DNA from: Roseiarcus sp963807735
Lineage (GTDB): Bacteria > Pseudomonadota > Alphaproteobacteria > Rhizobiales > Beijerinckiaceae
DNA: 64,000 nucleotides
Assembly (NCBI GenBank): GCA_963807735.1
Contig: CAWEDI010000019.1
Location: 372,001 to 436,000, forward strand
Direction: 5' to 3'
The position numbers were made by a program, and so were the translations under genes. The notes beneath the pieces are model-generated. The model worked only from the letters and a program-made list of their open reading frames with translations, was not told the origin of the DNA and made no database searches. Shown here in pieces: positions 1-9,065 of this stretch (its first letter is position 1; every line of letters begins with the position of its first letter).

Positions 1-1767
1 CGCGTCGCCCTTCAACAGGCCGTCGAATTGCTCAGCGGTCTTCTGCATGGCCTGGGCCGAGGCATTTTGCGGGAGTTTGAGATCCACCAGGAGTTCGACG
101 CGGTCGGACGGTGGAAAGAACTGTTGCGGGATGAAACGGGCGCCCACCAAGGATAGCGCGAACAGCGCGAGCGTCAGGCCAACTGTGACCCAACGCGCGC
201 GCAGCACCACGGTCAGGACGCGACGAAACCCCAGGATCACCCGCCCCTCCTTGTGGCCATGAGGGTCATGCGCCTTTGGATCCTTGAGCAGCCATACGCC
301 GATCAACGGCGCAAAGATTGCGGCGACGAACCACGAAACGACGAGCGAAATTGCAACGACGGCGAACAGCGAGAACGTGTATTCGCCGGCCGAGCTTTGT
401 GCGAGACCGATCGGGATAAATCCCGCGATCGTCACCAAGGTGCCAGTGCCCATCGGAAAATAAGTCGTCGCATAGGCATAGACCGCCGCCCTCGATTTGT
501 CCCACCCCTCTTCCAATTTCGTCACCATGGACTCCACGGTGATCATGGCGTCATCAACCAAAAGCCCAAGCGCGATGATCAACGCTCCGAGCGACACGCG
601 CTGCAGGCTGATGTCCAGAAGGTCCATTGCGACGAAGACGACCGCAAACACGATCGGGATTGTCAGCGCAACCACGCTCCCGGCGCGCAAGCCCAGGCTC
701 AGCAGGCTGACGCCCATCACGATGGCGACCGCCTCCCACAGAGCCTCCATGAACTCGCCGACAGATTTGGACACGATCTCCGACTGGTTGGCGACCACGC
801 GCACGTCAATTCCTAGCGGCAGGTCCGCGGCAAACTCATCCATCGCGCGTTGGATGTTCTTGCCAAGCGCCAGCACATCGCCACCGTCGCGCATCGAGAC
901 GCCCAGAGCGATCCCCGCGGTTCCGTTGACCCGGAACAGCGGCTGCGGCGGATCGGCGTAGCCTCGCTTGACCTCACCGAGATCGGTCAACCGAAAGAGC
1001 TGGTTGTTGATGAGAAAATTGACCTGCTTGATATCTTCTTCCGACGTGAACCGTCCGGAAACCCGCACGGCGATTTTTTCAGAGTCCGACTGGATCGTTC
1101 CGGCCGGCGTAATCGCGTTCTGCGCTTGCAGCGCCCGGATGAGCGCCCCGCGATCGACGTGAAGGTCGGAGAGCCGCTGCGTCGAAAATTCAATGTAGAT
1201 GCGCTCGTCCTGCGCGCCGAATATCTCAACCTTTGACACGTCCGGCTCGCGCAGCAGGCGCGAACGGGCCCGCTCCACGTAGTCACGCAGTTCTCTATGC
1301 GTGAAGCCATTGGCCGTAAAGGCGTAGATGAGCCCAAACGTGTCACCGAACTCGTCATTGAAGCCGGGCCCAACAACGCCTTGCGGAAACGTCTGCCGGA
1401 TATCGTTGATCTTCTTTCGGACTTGATACCAGGCGTCAGGAACGTCGCGCGGGCGCGTCGAGTCCTTAAGGTTTACGAAGATCGTCGATTTGCCAGCCGC
1501 CGTGTAGCCGCGCACGTAATCGAGATTGGGGACCTCCTGCAGCTTCTTTTCGATGCGTTCGGTGACCTGCTGCAAAGTCTCGTCGATCGTGGCGCCAGGC
1601 CAGTAGGCTTCGACGATCATGGTTTTGAGCGTAAACGGCGGGTCTTCGTTGCGACCGAGTCGGACATACGACCACGCGCCCGAGGCGATGATGACGATCA
1701 TCATGAAGGTCACGAGCGAGCGGTTACTGATCGCCCAATCTGACATGTTAAAGTCACGAATGCTCAT
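1..1767 (-). CDS. RND efflux transporter permease subunit, C-terminal part beyond left edge
   Basis: The minus-strand frame is open from an ATG at 1767 to the window edge and gives about 589 residues of a protein that is usually near 1030. It begins MSIRDFNMSDWAI and has the first transmembrane segment, the periplasmic porter region, and TM segments 2 to 6. The TM4 motif LLVDDAMITVESM carries the paired aspartates of the proton relay of AcrB/MexB-type pumps. Such permeases sit in the inner membrane and export drugs or other small molecules by proton antiport. The start overlaps the stop of the adaptor gene by ATGA, so the two are translationally coupled. The substrate cannot be read from the sequence. 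The rest of the gene, and probably an outer-membrane partner, lie to the left. Confidence 0.93.
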   Translation of the reverse strand, partial: MSIRDFNMSDWAISNRSLVTFMMIVIIASGAWSYVRLGRNEDPPFTLKTMIVEAYWPGATIDETLQQVTERIEKKLQEVPNLDYVRGYTAAGKSTIFVNLKDSTRPRDVPDAWYQVRKKINDIRQTFPQGVVGPGFNDEFGDTFGLIYAFTANGFTHRELRDYVERARSRLLREPDVSKVEIFGAQDERIYIEFSTQRLSDLHVDRGALIRALQAQNAITPAGTIQSDSEKIAVRVSGRFTSEEDIKQVNFLINNQLFRLTDLGEVKRGYADPPQPLFRVNGTAGIALGVSMRDGGDVLALGKNIQRAMDEFAADLPLGIDVRVVANQSEIVSKSVGEFMEALWEAVAIVMGVSLLSLGLRAGSVVALTIPIVFAVVFVAMDLLDISLQRVSLGALIIALGLLVDDAMITVESMVTKLEEGWDKSRAAVYAYATTYFPMGTGTLVTIAGFIPIGLAQSSAGEYTFSLFAVVAISLVVSWFVAAIFAPLIGVWLLKDPKAHDPHGHKEGRVILGFRRVLTVVLRARWVTVGLTLALFALSLVGARFIPQQFFPPSDRVELLVDLKLPQNASAQAMQKTAEQFDGLLKGDA

Positions 1768-2831
1768 GGCTGCTCATCAAGCAAACGGACTTTCTGACCG
1801 GGCCGCAGCGCCTGAACGCCCGCCGTCACAACGGTGTCGCCTTCGTGCAAACCCTGTGCGATGATGACCGAATTGGGCTCGTAGCGCGCAACTCGAACAG
1901 ATTGCAGCGAAACGGTTTTATTCGTCGGATCTACAACCCACGCCGCGGGCAGGCCATTCGCCTCCGTCAGCGCAGAGCCCGGTATTTCGATGATCTCTGC
2001 AGTCGGGGTCGCAACCTGACCCGTGACTGTTGAGCCCAGGCGCATATCCGAAGGTGGATCATCGAGCGCAATCTTGACTTCGATCGTGCGCGTCGCCGCG
2101 TCGGTTTCGGGAGAGATCTCTCGGATCTGCCCCTTGCTTGAGACGTCCTTGTTCTCGCTGAGCGTCACCTCGACGGGGGAATCGACTGAAACTCCCTTCA
2201 CGTACATCAATTGCGGGGGGACGTTGAACACTGCGTCCTTGAGGTTGCTGCGGGCGATGACGACGATCGGCTGTCCGGCTCGGACGATCTCTCCGGGCTC
2301 GGCGCCGGTAGCGATCACGACCCCTGCCGCGCTTGACGTCAGCTTCGTATAGCCGAGGCGATTCTGTCCTATTTTCAGTTTGGCCTGCGCCGCATCGAGC
2401 TGCGCCTGCGCCACCTTGACCTGCTGAACCGCCTGGTCGATCTGATCGTTGGACGCGCCGTTCTTTCTCAGACGGTTTTCGTTATTATCGGCCTGCGCCA
2501 AATTGGCCTGCGCCGCGGAGACGTCGGCCTCGTTTGCGCGGAGAGCGTCCTGCTGGTCTTCGGAATCGAGTTGCGCCACCTCCTGGTTCAGTCGCACCCG
2601 GTCGCCGACCTTGACGGAACGCTCAGTCAGTTTTCCATCAGTCAGAAAGCTGAGTTTGATCTCCTCGCGGGCGCGTATATGGCCGGTCAGCACAATCGGT
2701 TCTTCAGCCGGGTGGAGCTTAATTGTCGTGGTGCGAACGGGTCTATCCGGAGCGGCCGGGGGCGCTGCCTCGTTGCATCCAACCAGGAAAATCAACGGCA
2801 GCCAGAAAACGACGTAAGCAATCCCCCGCAT
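1764..2831 (-). CDS. RND efflux periplasmic adaptor subunit (membrane fusion lipoprotein, HlyD/AcrA type)
   Basis: 355 residues. The N-terminus is a lipoprotein signal (MRGIAYVVFWLPLIFLVGC) with the lipobox LVGC, so the protein is probably anchored by a lipidated Cys19. Next come the first half-lipoyl motif, an alpha-helical hairpin rich in Ala/Gln/Asp (about residues 95-150), the second half-lipoyl motif (GVVIATGAEPGEIVRAGQ), and a beta-barrel and membrane-proximal domain. These adaptors link the inner-membrane RND permease to an outer-membrane channel. The gene is first in the operon, overlaps the permease by 4 bp, and has a strong ribosome site (GGGAGG, 4 nt before ATG). Length and architecture are normal. 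Confidence 0.93.
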   Translation of the reverse strand: MRGIAYVVFWLPLIFLVGCNEAAPPAAPDRPVRTTTIKLHPAEEPIVLTGHIRAREEIKLSFLTDGKLTERSVKVGDRVRLNQEVAQLDSEDQQDALRANEADVSAAQANLAQADNNENRLRKNGASNDQIDQAVQQVKVAQAQLDAAQAKLKIGQNRLGYTKLTSSAAGVVIATGAEPGEIVRAGQPIVVIARSNLKDAVFNVPPQLMYVKGVSVDSPVEVTLSENKDVSSKGQIREISPETDAATRTIEVKIALDDPPSDMRLGSTVTGQVATPTAEIIEIPGSALTEANGLPAAWVVDPTNKTVSLQSVRVARYEPNSVIIAQGLHEGDTVVTAGVQALRPGQKVRLLDEQP

Positions 2832-3160
2832 GCCGCCTCCCGCCCGAACAATGCGTCACCTTATGGTTCGACTGCGCCTTCGTCCAGCACGCGTTCGGAG
2901 CGGAAAGAATATTTTTCAACGAGACCGTCGCGACGTCTTCATCGCGGAAGCGGGAAAACTCGATCTGGCTCATTCGCTACAGCGGGTTCGGAATATATCC
3001 GCCGAGGCTTGCGCGACCGTCACGATGTCCTGAGCCAGCTCCGCCAACCAGGCTTCGTGAATTCTGATTGGCCGGCTCTGCTCTGTAACTCAGCCCGATT
3101 TCACATAGCCCAAATCTTATTTGGTTTGTGGCCGCGCTCGCCGCAACTCCCCCCTCGCTC
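2832..3160. other. Intergenic region, no gene seen
   Basis: This 329-bp stretch separates the 5' end of the efflux operon from the 3' end of the CxxCH-protein gene. It should contain the promoter of the efflux operon, but I see no convincing -35/-10 pair and no divergent regulator gene. The open frames here are short and have no recognisable features. Confidence 0.4.
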
Positions 3161-4018
3161 TCACTGGCAACCGCTCTTCGACCATTCCATGAGCGCGCCC
3201 TTAAATCCGCCCCCATAGGGATGAGGATGTCGAACAATGAGTTGCGGATTCTTGACGTATCTCGCGCCTTGCTCGCACAGCGTATTCCGATCCCACTTGT
3301 GGCAATTCGAGCAGTTCTTTTGCCATTGGCTCTTGTCGAGCCCTTCAAACGGCGGAAATATCGGAATTCCCGCGGCGAGTTGCTCGATAGAGTTGCCCGC
3401 CACCGGATACGGCGCGGACTGGATCGGCTTCGAATAGCGCAACACTTCGTCCGGCGATCCTCGCGCCGCAGCCTTGGGAGCCGGTGCGCTCGCAATCGGC
3501 CCCGCGCTCGGATTCCCGCTTTCCCGGGTTTTCGCAGTTTGCGGCGCGGACGTTGCGCCGTCATCGCGTGACGCTTGCTCCGACGACGGCCCGGCGGCCT
3601 GAACCGATGGCGTGCTGGCGCTCGGCTCCGTACTCGGATGGCCGCTTGCGTTCTCTGTGGCGGTTTGTGGCGCAGCTTCGCCCGTCGCCGCGGCGACCTC
3701 ATCGGGTGAGGCGGCCTGGAGAACCGCTCGATCCACCCATCCGTCCACAGGGGCGCGCTTACCGGGCGTGGATAGCTTGAAGGGAATGTAAGCCAGGTCG
3801 GTGTCGGCCGCCTTCTGGTTACGGGTGACGCAGACGATATCCCCTTTGTCGAGCAGATCGATGAAGATGGAGTCGGGTCTCGGTTCCTTGCTGACGTTGG
3901 CGGTATTGGCCCGAACCTTGAGATACTCACAGGCGGGAGTCTGAGCTTCCGCTCTCCATGGGGCGCCCCAGGCCAAGGCGCCGACCGCGAGGCACACAAG
4001 GAAGCGTTGCGTAATCAT
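3161..4018 (-). CDS. Exported SH3-like protein with a C-terminal CxxCH haem-binding motif
   Basis: 285 residues from the ATG at 4018. This start gives a short basic n-region and a clean signal peptide (MITQRFLVCLAVGALAWG, cleavage after AEAQ). An upstream in-frame ATG at 4051 is possible but less likely. Residues about 28-95 resemble a bacterial SH3 domain (YLKVRANTANVSKEP, DGWVDRAVL). A long Ala/Ser/Thr/Pro-rich linker follows. The last 60 residues contain C236-S-N-C239-H240, a standard c-type haem attachment motif, and a conserved-looking tail with HPHPYGGG and a further Cys pair. This suggests a periplasmic monohaem protein tethered by its SH3 domain. No distal Met ligand is obvious. I do not recognise a characterised family; the function is unknown. 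Confidence 0.75.
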   Translation of the reverse strand: MITQRFLVCLAVGALAWGAPWRAEAQTPACEYLKVRANTANVSKEPRPDSIFIDLLDKGDIVCVTRNQKAADTDLAYIPFKLSTPGKRAPVDGWVDRAVLQAASPDEVAAATGEAAPQTATENASGHPSTEPSASTPSVQAAGPSSEQASRDDGATSAPQTAKTRESGNPSAGPIASAPAPKAAARGSPDEVLRYSKPIQSAPYPVAGNSIEQLAAGIPIFPPFEGLDKSQWQKNCSNCHKWDRNTLCEQGARYVKNPQLIVRHPHPYGGGFKGALMEWSKSGCQ

Positions 4019-4051
4019 TCGAATTCTCAAAACCATGGGCGCCGCAGGCAT

Positions 4052-4604
4052 AGCCTAGAGTCGCCCCGGGCCGACGTAAAGCCGATTCGTGCTCAATAAC
4101 TTGGGAGACAGCGGACTCGGTAGCTCGGCGCGCTTCGAGGGAGTTGGCCAGCGTTGGCGGCCCCGGGAGATCCGTGTTCGTCAGCGTCGGCCTGAGCGAG
4201 GCAATCGAGCCGATCGATTGACGGCCGAGATCAAGGCCGCGCAGATTGACAATGCGGCATCGCCCTATTGCGATTGACAGTTGTAGCAGTTCGATTCAGC
4301 CGTTAAGGTGCTAGAAAATCACGCGTCGGGGGATTCACGTATTGCAAATTTGCGCAATGCACCTGAAGGGCGCCGTCAACACCGCAAAATTCGTGAGGAG
4401 TTCTGTCGAGACGCGACCGGCGCTTGGCAGGAGCACTTGGTCGACCCCGCTCACCGAACGCGTGATCTCAAAACGTGTCCGGGCGTCGCGGCGCCTCTTT
4501 GCAAAGGTCGACAACGTCACTCTGTTGCGTTGAGCGAAGCGGCGGATTTTGATTGACCGATTTGCGCCGAAAACTCGCCTCTAGATCAAGCCTTGGAGTG
4601 ACCC
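4052..4604. other. Intergenic region, no gene seen
   Basis: This 550-bp region lies between two divergent genes. Short open frames occur on both strands, but none has a ribosome site, family motif or conserved look. It must hold the promoters of the CxxCH protein (minus) and the YceI-OmpA gene (plus). I could not place them with confidence. Confidence 0.4.
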
Positions 4605-5660
4605 ATGCAATTCGTCAAAATGCGCCTTTGGTTGGCTTCGGCGATGCTGGCGTCGGTAGTGGGCGCAGCCCCGGCCGCGGCGCAGACGTTTCTTAACGAA
4701 AACTGGGCTCTCGATCCGACCAAATCCAATATCTATATGCAGACCGAGAAACTAGAGCATAAGATCGAGAAGCATCGGTTTACGTCCTTGGAAGGATCCG
4801 TCAGTAAAGACGGTGACGCGAATTTGAAAATTGATCTCAATTCGATCGACACCGGCATCGACCTGCGCAACGTGCGCATGCGATATGTGCTGTTTGAAAC
4901 ATTCAAGTATCCCTACGCGGTCATAACCGCTAAGATTGATCGATCTAAGTTGAGCGATCTCGCAACCCAGACCCGGATCAGCTACGTCCTGCGGACCCAT
5001 GTCGACCTACACGGGGTCGCGAAAGACATTGACATTCCCGTGGAGATCGGACGCGTCAACGACAACACGATAACAGTATCCACCATCGAACCTGTACAGA
5101 TCGCCGCTGAGACTTTCGATCTCCTGGGCGGAGTCGGCAAGCTCTCTGACGCGATGGGCGGCATACGCATTGTCCCGTCGGCCTCGATCACCTTCGATTT
5201 GACGTTCGGCGGCGGCGTCGCCATGCCGGAACTCGAAGCGGCCCGGGCGCAGCGCGAGAGCGAAAAGGCTCAAACCGCAACGGCCGCGATCTCGGAGGAG
5301 GGCTGCGCGACCCGCTTCACGGTCATGTCGGAGGCGAACGCCATCTATTTCAAGACCGGCAGCGCGGAGCTCGAGGCGAGTGAGCCTTTGCTGGACACCG
5401 GCGCCGACATAGCGAAGCGTTGTCCGAACGTGCAGTTCCAAGTTGATGGATACACGGACAATGTCGGAGACCACGCCCTCAATCAGCGGCTTTCCGAACA
5501 GCGTGCGAAATCAGTCGTAAATTATCTCGCCGCCAAGGGGGTCGCCGTCGCCCGCATCCATTCTGCTGGCTACGGCGACGCGCGGCCGGTGAGGCCGAAT
5601 GACACAGAGGCAAACCGTCTGAAAAATCGCCGGATCGAATTCAGCGTCAGAAAAGAATAG
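4605..5660 (+). CDS. YceI-domain / OmpA C-terminal domain fusion, secreted
   Basis: 351 residues, preceded by GGAGTGACCC before the ATG. A signal peptide is evident (MQFVKMRLWLASAMLASVVGA, cleavage near AAAQ). Residues about 28-205 follow the YceI pattern: NWALDPTKSNIYMQ at the start, a central THVDLHGVAKDI strand and a final SITFDLTFG, a fold that binds polyisoprenoid lipids. Residues about 235-350 are an OmpA-like peptidoglycan-binding domain (VDGYTDNVGD, NQRLSEQRAKSVVNYL, GYGDARPV, NRRIEFSV). The protein would be periplasmic or at the outer membrane, held to peptidoglycan by its C-terminus. No ligand can be inferred. The two domains joined in one chain are unusual, since YceI proteins are normally single-domain. 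Confidence 0.85.
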   Translation: MQFVKMRLWLASAMLASVVGAAPAAAQTFLNENWALDPTKSNIYMQTEKLEHKIEKHRFTSLEGSVSKDGDANLKIDLNSIDTGIDLRNVRMRYVLFETFKYPYAVITAKIDRSKLSDLATQTRISYVLRTHVDLHGVAKDIDIPVEIGRVNDNTITVSTIEPVQIAAETFDLLGGVGKLSDAMGGIRIVPSASITFDLTFGGGVAMPELEAARAQRESEKAQTATAAISEEGCATRFTVMSEANAIYFKTGSAELEASEPLLDTGADIAKRCPNVQFQVDGYTDNVGDHALNQRLSEQRAKSVVNYLAAKGVAVARIHSAGYGDARPVRPNDTEANRLKNRRIEFSVRKE

Positions 5661-5745
5661 CCGCGCACCTCGCTTGCTCGTCGCCGTCGATGAGGCGCCC
5701 TAACTGGTGATCGAGCCTTCCATCCGCTGCAATCGAGCGCGCGGC

Positions 5746-5912
5746 TAGAGCCGTTACCGATCAAGTTGCACCGCCGTCATGGCGAGCGAAGCGAAGCCAT
5801 CCACGTCTCCGCCGAGCCGAGCTTCACCGACTAGACTACGATCTCGGCGCGCTGGATTGCTTCGCTTCGCTCGCAATGACAATCCGATTCTGTCTGATCG
5901 GTATCTGCTCTA
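5746..5912. repeat. 167-bp palindromic repeat (MITE/REP-like), copy A, empty site
   Basis: The unit starts TAGAGC (5746) and ends GCTCTA (5912). Inside it a second inverted repeat has arms GCGAGCGAAGCGAAGC (5782-5797) and its complement (5859-5874). The outer ends also share TACCGATCA with ATCGGTA. The same unit occurs at 25956, 61492 and 62893. This copy is uninterrupted and shows the sequence CTGCTCTAA at the point where the IS110 element sits in the copies at 25956 and 61492. It lies between the convergent ends of the YceI-OmpA gene and the decarboxylase gene. Confidence 0.9.
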
Positions 5913-5982
5913 AACCGAGGGATGATCCTCCACAGAGCCGGCGGTCGCGGGTTCGAAAGACTGCGCGGCCGACCCTGAAGCG

Positions 5983-7461
5983 TCAACGATCTATGCCGTC
6001 GGCGACAATCTTGCTCCCAATGCGGATTGTTTCCCGGACCAGCAGTTCGACATCATCGCGCTGGGTTCGGTGATTGCTGATCGCTGCACGAAGACAATGT
6101 TGGCCGTGGACCGTCGTGTCCGAAACCGCCGCAACGCCTCTCTCCTGGAGTCTGAGCATGATCTCGATATTCACGGCCTTTTGTGCGGCGCCGTCCATGC
6201 CGGGGGCGCGAAAGCGATAGCACACGATGTTGATGTTCGTCGGGGCCACCAATTCGAGCCGCGGCTCGCCCTCTATCAGATCGCTCAAATAGTGGGCCTG
6301 CGCGATGTTCTGGTCGATCAGACGGCCGAACTTTTCGACGCCATGCTGCTTGAGCGACATCCAGATCTTGAGCGCCTTGAACCCGCGCGAGGTCTGCAAG
6401 CCGTAGTCGTTCAACCATTCGCCCGACGCGAGGCCGCGGGGCGTCGACTCCAGATATTCCGGCGTCACCGCAAAGGCGTTGCGATGCGCCGAGGCGTCCC
6501 GGATCAGCGCGCAACCCGCCTCGAACGGCACATGCAGCCACTTGTGGGGGTCAAGCGCCAGCGAGTCGGCGTGCTCGATTCCCGCGACGCGGAAGGCGTT
6601 TTCAGGCGCGATCGCGATCAGCGCGCCGATACAGCCATCGACATGCATCCAGAGATCCTCTTCCCTCGCCAGTCTTGCGAGAGACTGTAGATCGTCGATC
6701 GCGCCGGTGTTGACGGTCCCCGCGGTTCCGATCACACAAGCCGGCCGGAATCCGGCAGCGCGGTCTGCCGCGATCGCCGCGCGCAGCGCGACGAGGTCGA
6801 TGCGCAGTCCTGCGTCCGAGGGAATCCGTCGCAAGGCCTGGTTCCCCAGTCCAAGCGCCTCGATGGCTTTGCGGTGGCAGCTATGAATCTGGTCGGAGCC
6901 GTAGAAGCGCAACGGCTTTTCAATGGCGGCGACGCCGCGCTCGCGCACGTCGACGCCCGCCTTGACGTTGCGCGCGACCGTCAATCCGATGATGTTGGCC
7001 ATCGAGCCGCCGCTGACCAGCGTCCCGCTCGCCGAGGCGGGGAAGCCGACCATCTCCTTGCACCAACCAATCACCTGCTGATCCATCAGCGCCGCCGCAT
7101 GATTGCCGCCGCCGAGGTTGGAGCCTTGGATCGCCGCCAGGAAATCGCCCAACGCGCCTGTGTAGTTGCTCGAGCCCATGTACCAGGACCAGAAGCGCGG
7201 GTGGATGTTTCCCATCGGATAGGGCATCAGGTTTGCGGAAACCTCACGATACACCTCGGCCGCGGGCGTCGGGCCGCGCGGCAGGCTGGCGGTAAAGAAG
7301 GCCCGCACGTCACTCGGCATGTCGCGCCAGACCGGGCGGTCACGCACGTCGCGAAGAAAGGCGACGGCGTCATCGACGATGCGGTGCGATAGCGCCAGCG
7401 TTTCGCTCCAATCCTGGGGATCGAGCGTTTCTTCGGCGTGCGCGTTCACGATGGTCGGCAA
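5983..7461 (-). CDS. PLP-dependent group II decarboxylase (aromatic-L-amino-acid decarboxylase family)
   Basis: 492 residues, close to the usual 470-490. The start is a TTG at 7461, chosen because GGGGGAG lies 5 nt upstream and the protein begins where the family does. Family features are clear: GNIHPRFWSWYMG near residue 85-95, the cofactor-binding GGSMANIIGL, a QIHSCH stacking histidine (H196), HVDGC with Asp275 to bind the pyridine nitrogen, and SLALDPHKW with Lys307 for the PLP Schiff base. The family decarboxylates Trp, Phe, Tyr, Dopa or similar acids in the cytoplasm. The substrate is not predictable here. The gene precedes no obvious pathway partner. It is followed on the same strand by a repeat, and metY lies 72 bp upstream on the same strand. 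Confidence 0.9.
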   Translation of the reverse strand: MPTIVNAHAEETLDPQDWSETLALSHRIVDDAVAFLRDVRDRPVWRDMPSDVRAFFTASLPRGPTPAAEVYREVSANLMPYPMGNIHPRFWSWYMGSSNYTGALGDFLAAIQGSNLGGGNHAAALMDQQVIGWCKEMVGFPASASGTLVSGGSMANIIGLTVARNVKAGVDVRERGVAAIEKPLRFYGSDQIHSCHRKAIEALGLGNQALRRIPSDAGLRIDLVALRAAIAADRAAGFRPACVIGTAGTVNTGAIDDLQSLARLAREEDLWMHVDGCIGALIAIAPENAFRVAGIEHADSLALDPHKWLHVPFEAGCALIRDASAHRNAFAVTPEYLESTPRGLASGEWLNDYGLQTSRGFKALKIWMSLKQHGVEKFGRLIDQNIAQAHYLSDLIEGEPRLELVAPTNINIVCYRFRAPGMDGAAQKAVNIEIMLRLQERGVAAVSDTTVHGQHCLRAAISNHRTQRDDVELLVRETIRIGSKIVADGIDR

Positions 7462-7533
7462 TGCGTCTCCCCCATGCGTTCAATCACGTCTTGCGACGGA
7501 GGAGCGGCGGTCCGCTCCTCGGCAAACCGCCCC

Positions 7534-8826
7534 CTAGGCCGCCGCGAGCGCCTGATCGAGATCGGCGATAATGTCATCGATATGCTCAATGCCGAGCGAG
7601 AGCCGGACATAGCCATCGGAGACGCCGGTCTGCCATTGCTCCTCCGGCGAGAGCTGCGAGTGCGTGGTCGAGGCGGGATGGATGGCGAGACTCCGGGCGT
7701 CGCCGATATTGGCCACGTGATACAACATCTTCAGAGCGTCGATGAACTTCTTTCCGGCTTCGAGGCCGTCTTTGAGCTCAAACCCCACCAGTCCGCCATA
7801 CCCGCCTTTGAGATACAGGTCGGCGCGGCGCTTCGCCTCGCCGCTCATCGCTGCGGGGAAAATGACCTTCGTCACCTTGGGATGTTCGGCCAGTCGCTTG
7901 GCGACCGCGCTGGCGTTGGCGCACTGCTGTCGCATGCGAAGCGGCAGCGTTTCCAACCCTTGAATGAACATGAAGGCGTTGAACGGACTCATCGCGGGAC
8001 CGACGTCGCGCAGCAAGGTCACGCGCGCCTTCAGGATGTAGGCGATCGGCCCTAACGGTTTCACCGCCTCTGTCCAGACGGCGCCGTGATAGCTCGGGTC
8101 CGGCTGGTTGAGCATGGGGAAGCGGTCGCCGTGTTTCTCCCAATCGAAATTGCCGCCGTCGACGATGACGCCGCCGATCGACGTGCCATGGCCGCCGATG
8201 TATTTGGTGGTGGAATGCACGACGATCGCCGCGCCGTGGTCCAAGGGTCGGCAGAGGACCGGCGCCGCCGTATTGTCCATGATCAGCGGCACGCCCAGTT
8301 CACGGCCGATCTTGGCCGCCTCGGCGATCGGAAATACGGTCAGCTTGGGATTGGGCAACGTCTCGGCGTAGTAGCAGCGCGTGCGCGCGTCTGTGGCCCT
8401 GCGGAAGTTCTCCGGGTCCGCCGGATCGACGAAACGAACCTCGATACCCATGGTCTTCATGGTGTTGAGGAACAAATTCCAAGTCCCGCCGTAGAGATCG
8501 GTTGCGGCGACGAAGTTGTCGCCGGCATGCGTGATGTTCTGCACCGCGATCATAGACGCCGCCTGACCCGAAGCCACCCCAAGCGAGGCGACCCCGCCTT
8601 CGAGCGCCGTCATCCGCTCTTCAAGGACATTCTGCGTCGGGTTCATGATCCGGGTGTAGATGTTGCCCAGTTCCTGCAATCCGAACAATCGCGCGGCGTG
8701 GCCGGTGTCATTGAACTGGTAGCTGGTGGTCTGGTAGATCGGCACGGCAACGGCGTTCGTGACGGGATCGCTGCGATAGCCCGCGTGCAAAACAATCGTT
8801 TCGGCATTCTTGCTGGTCGTCGGCAT
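7534..8826 (-). CDS. metY: O-acetylhomoserine sulfhydrylase (O-acetylhomoserine aminocarboxypropyltransferase)
   Basis: 430 residues from the ATG at 8826. That start has a good ribosome site (GGGGAG, 7 nt upstream) and gives the family's usual N-terminus, ETIVLHAGYRSDPVTNAVAVPIYQ. A longer in-frame reading back to 9042 has no family similarity. Cys/Met-metabolism PLP-enzyme features are present: ASGQAA, YGGTWNLF, VPLIMDNTAAP, and HSTTKYIGGHG with the PLP lysine. The long MetY form (about 430 residues, with a GNIYTRIMNPTQNV segment) joins O-acetylhomoserine and sulfide to give homocysteine. MetA in this window has the acetyl-type Glu111, which fits. No SAM riboswitch is visible in the 230 bp upstream. 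Confidence 0.92.
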   Translation of the reverse strand: MPTTSKNAETIVLHAGYRSDPVTNAVAVPIYQTTSYQFNDTGHAARLFGLQELGNIYTRIMNPTQNVLEERMTALEGGVASLGVASGQAASMIAVQNITHAGDNFVAATDLYGGTWNLFLNTMKTMGIEVRFVDPADPENFRRATDARTRCYYAETLPNPKLTVFPIAEAAKIGRELGVPLIMDNTAAPVLCRPLDHGAAIVVHSTTKYIGGHGTSIGGVIVDGGNFDWEKHGDRFPMLNQPDPSYHGAVWTEAVKPLGPIAYILKARVTLLRDVGPAMSPFNAFMFIQGLETLPLRMRQQCANASAVAKRLAEHPKVTKVIFPAAMSGEAKRRADLYLKGGYGGLVGFELKDGLEAGKKFIDALKMLYHVANIGDARSLAIHPASTTHSQLSPEEQWQTGVSDGYVRLSLGIEHIDDIIADLDQALAAA

Positions 8827-9065
8827 GTTGAAACTCCCCGCGTCCGGCGTCGCCAGGCCATCGCGATGCGGCGCCGCTCGAATGTCTTGCCCAGGTTCTG
8901 TCGCGTTTTGATCGCGGCGGGGGCGGACTTTTGTCGCGTTCGTCGCACGGGAGCCGACAGAGGGCGCTTGTGCCGGCATGGAGGTAGCTCCGCGCGACAA
9001 ACGCGACAATCCTGACCGTCGTTCGCGATATCGACGCGACAAACGTCCTCCATTGTGCCGATCCC

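Noticed and set aside
8827..9065. SAM riboswitch upstream of metY
   Set aside because: The SAM-II signature (GTGGTGATTTG with GCTAAAGG) seen before metA is absent here, and no SAM-I-like fold is apparent.
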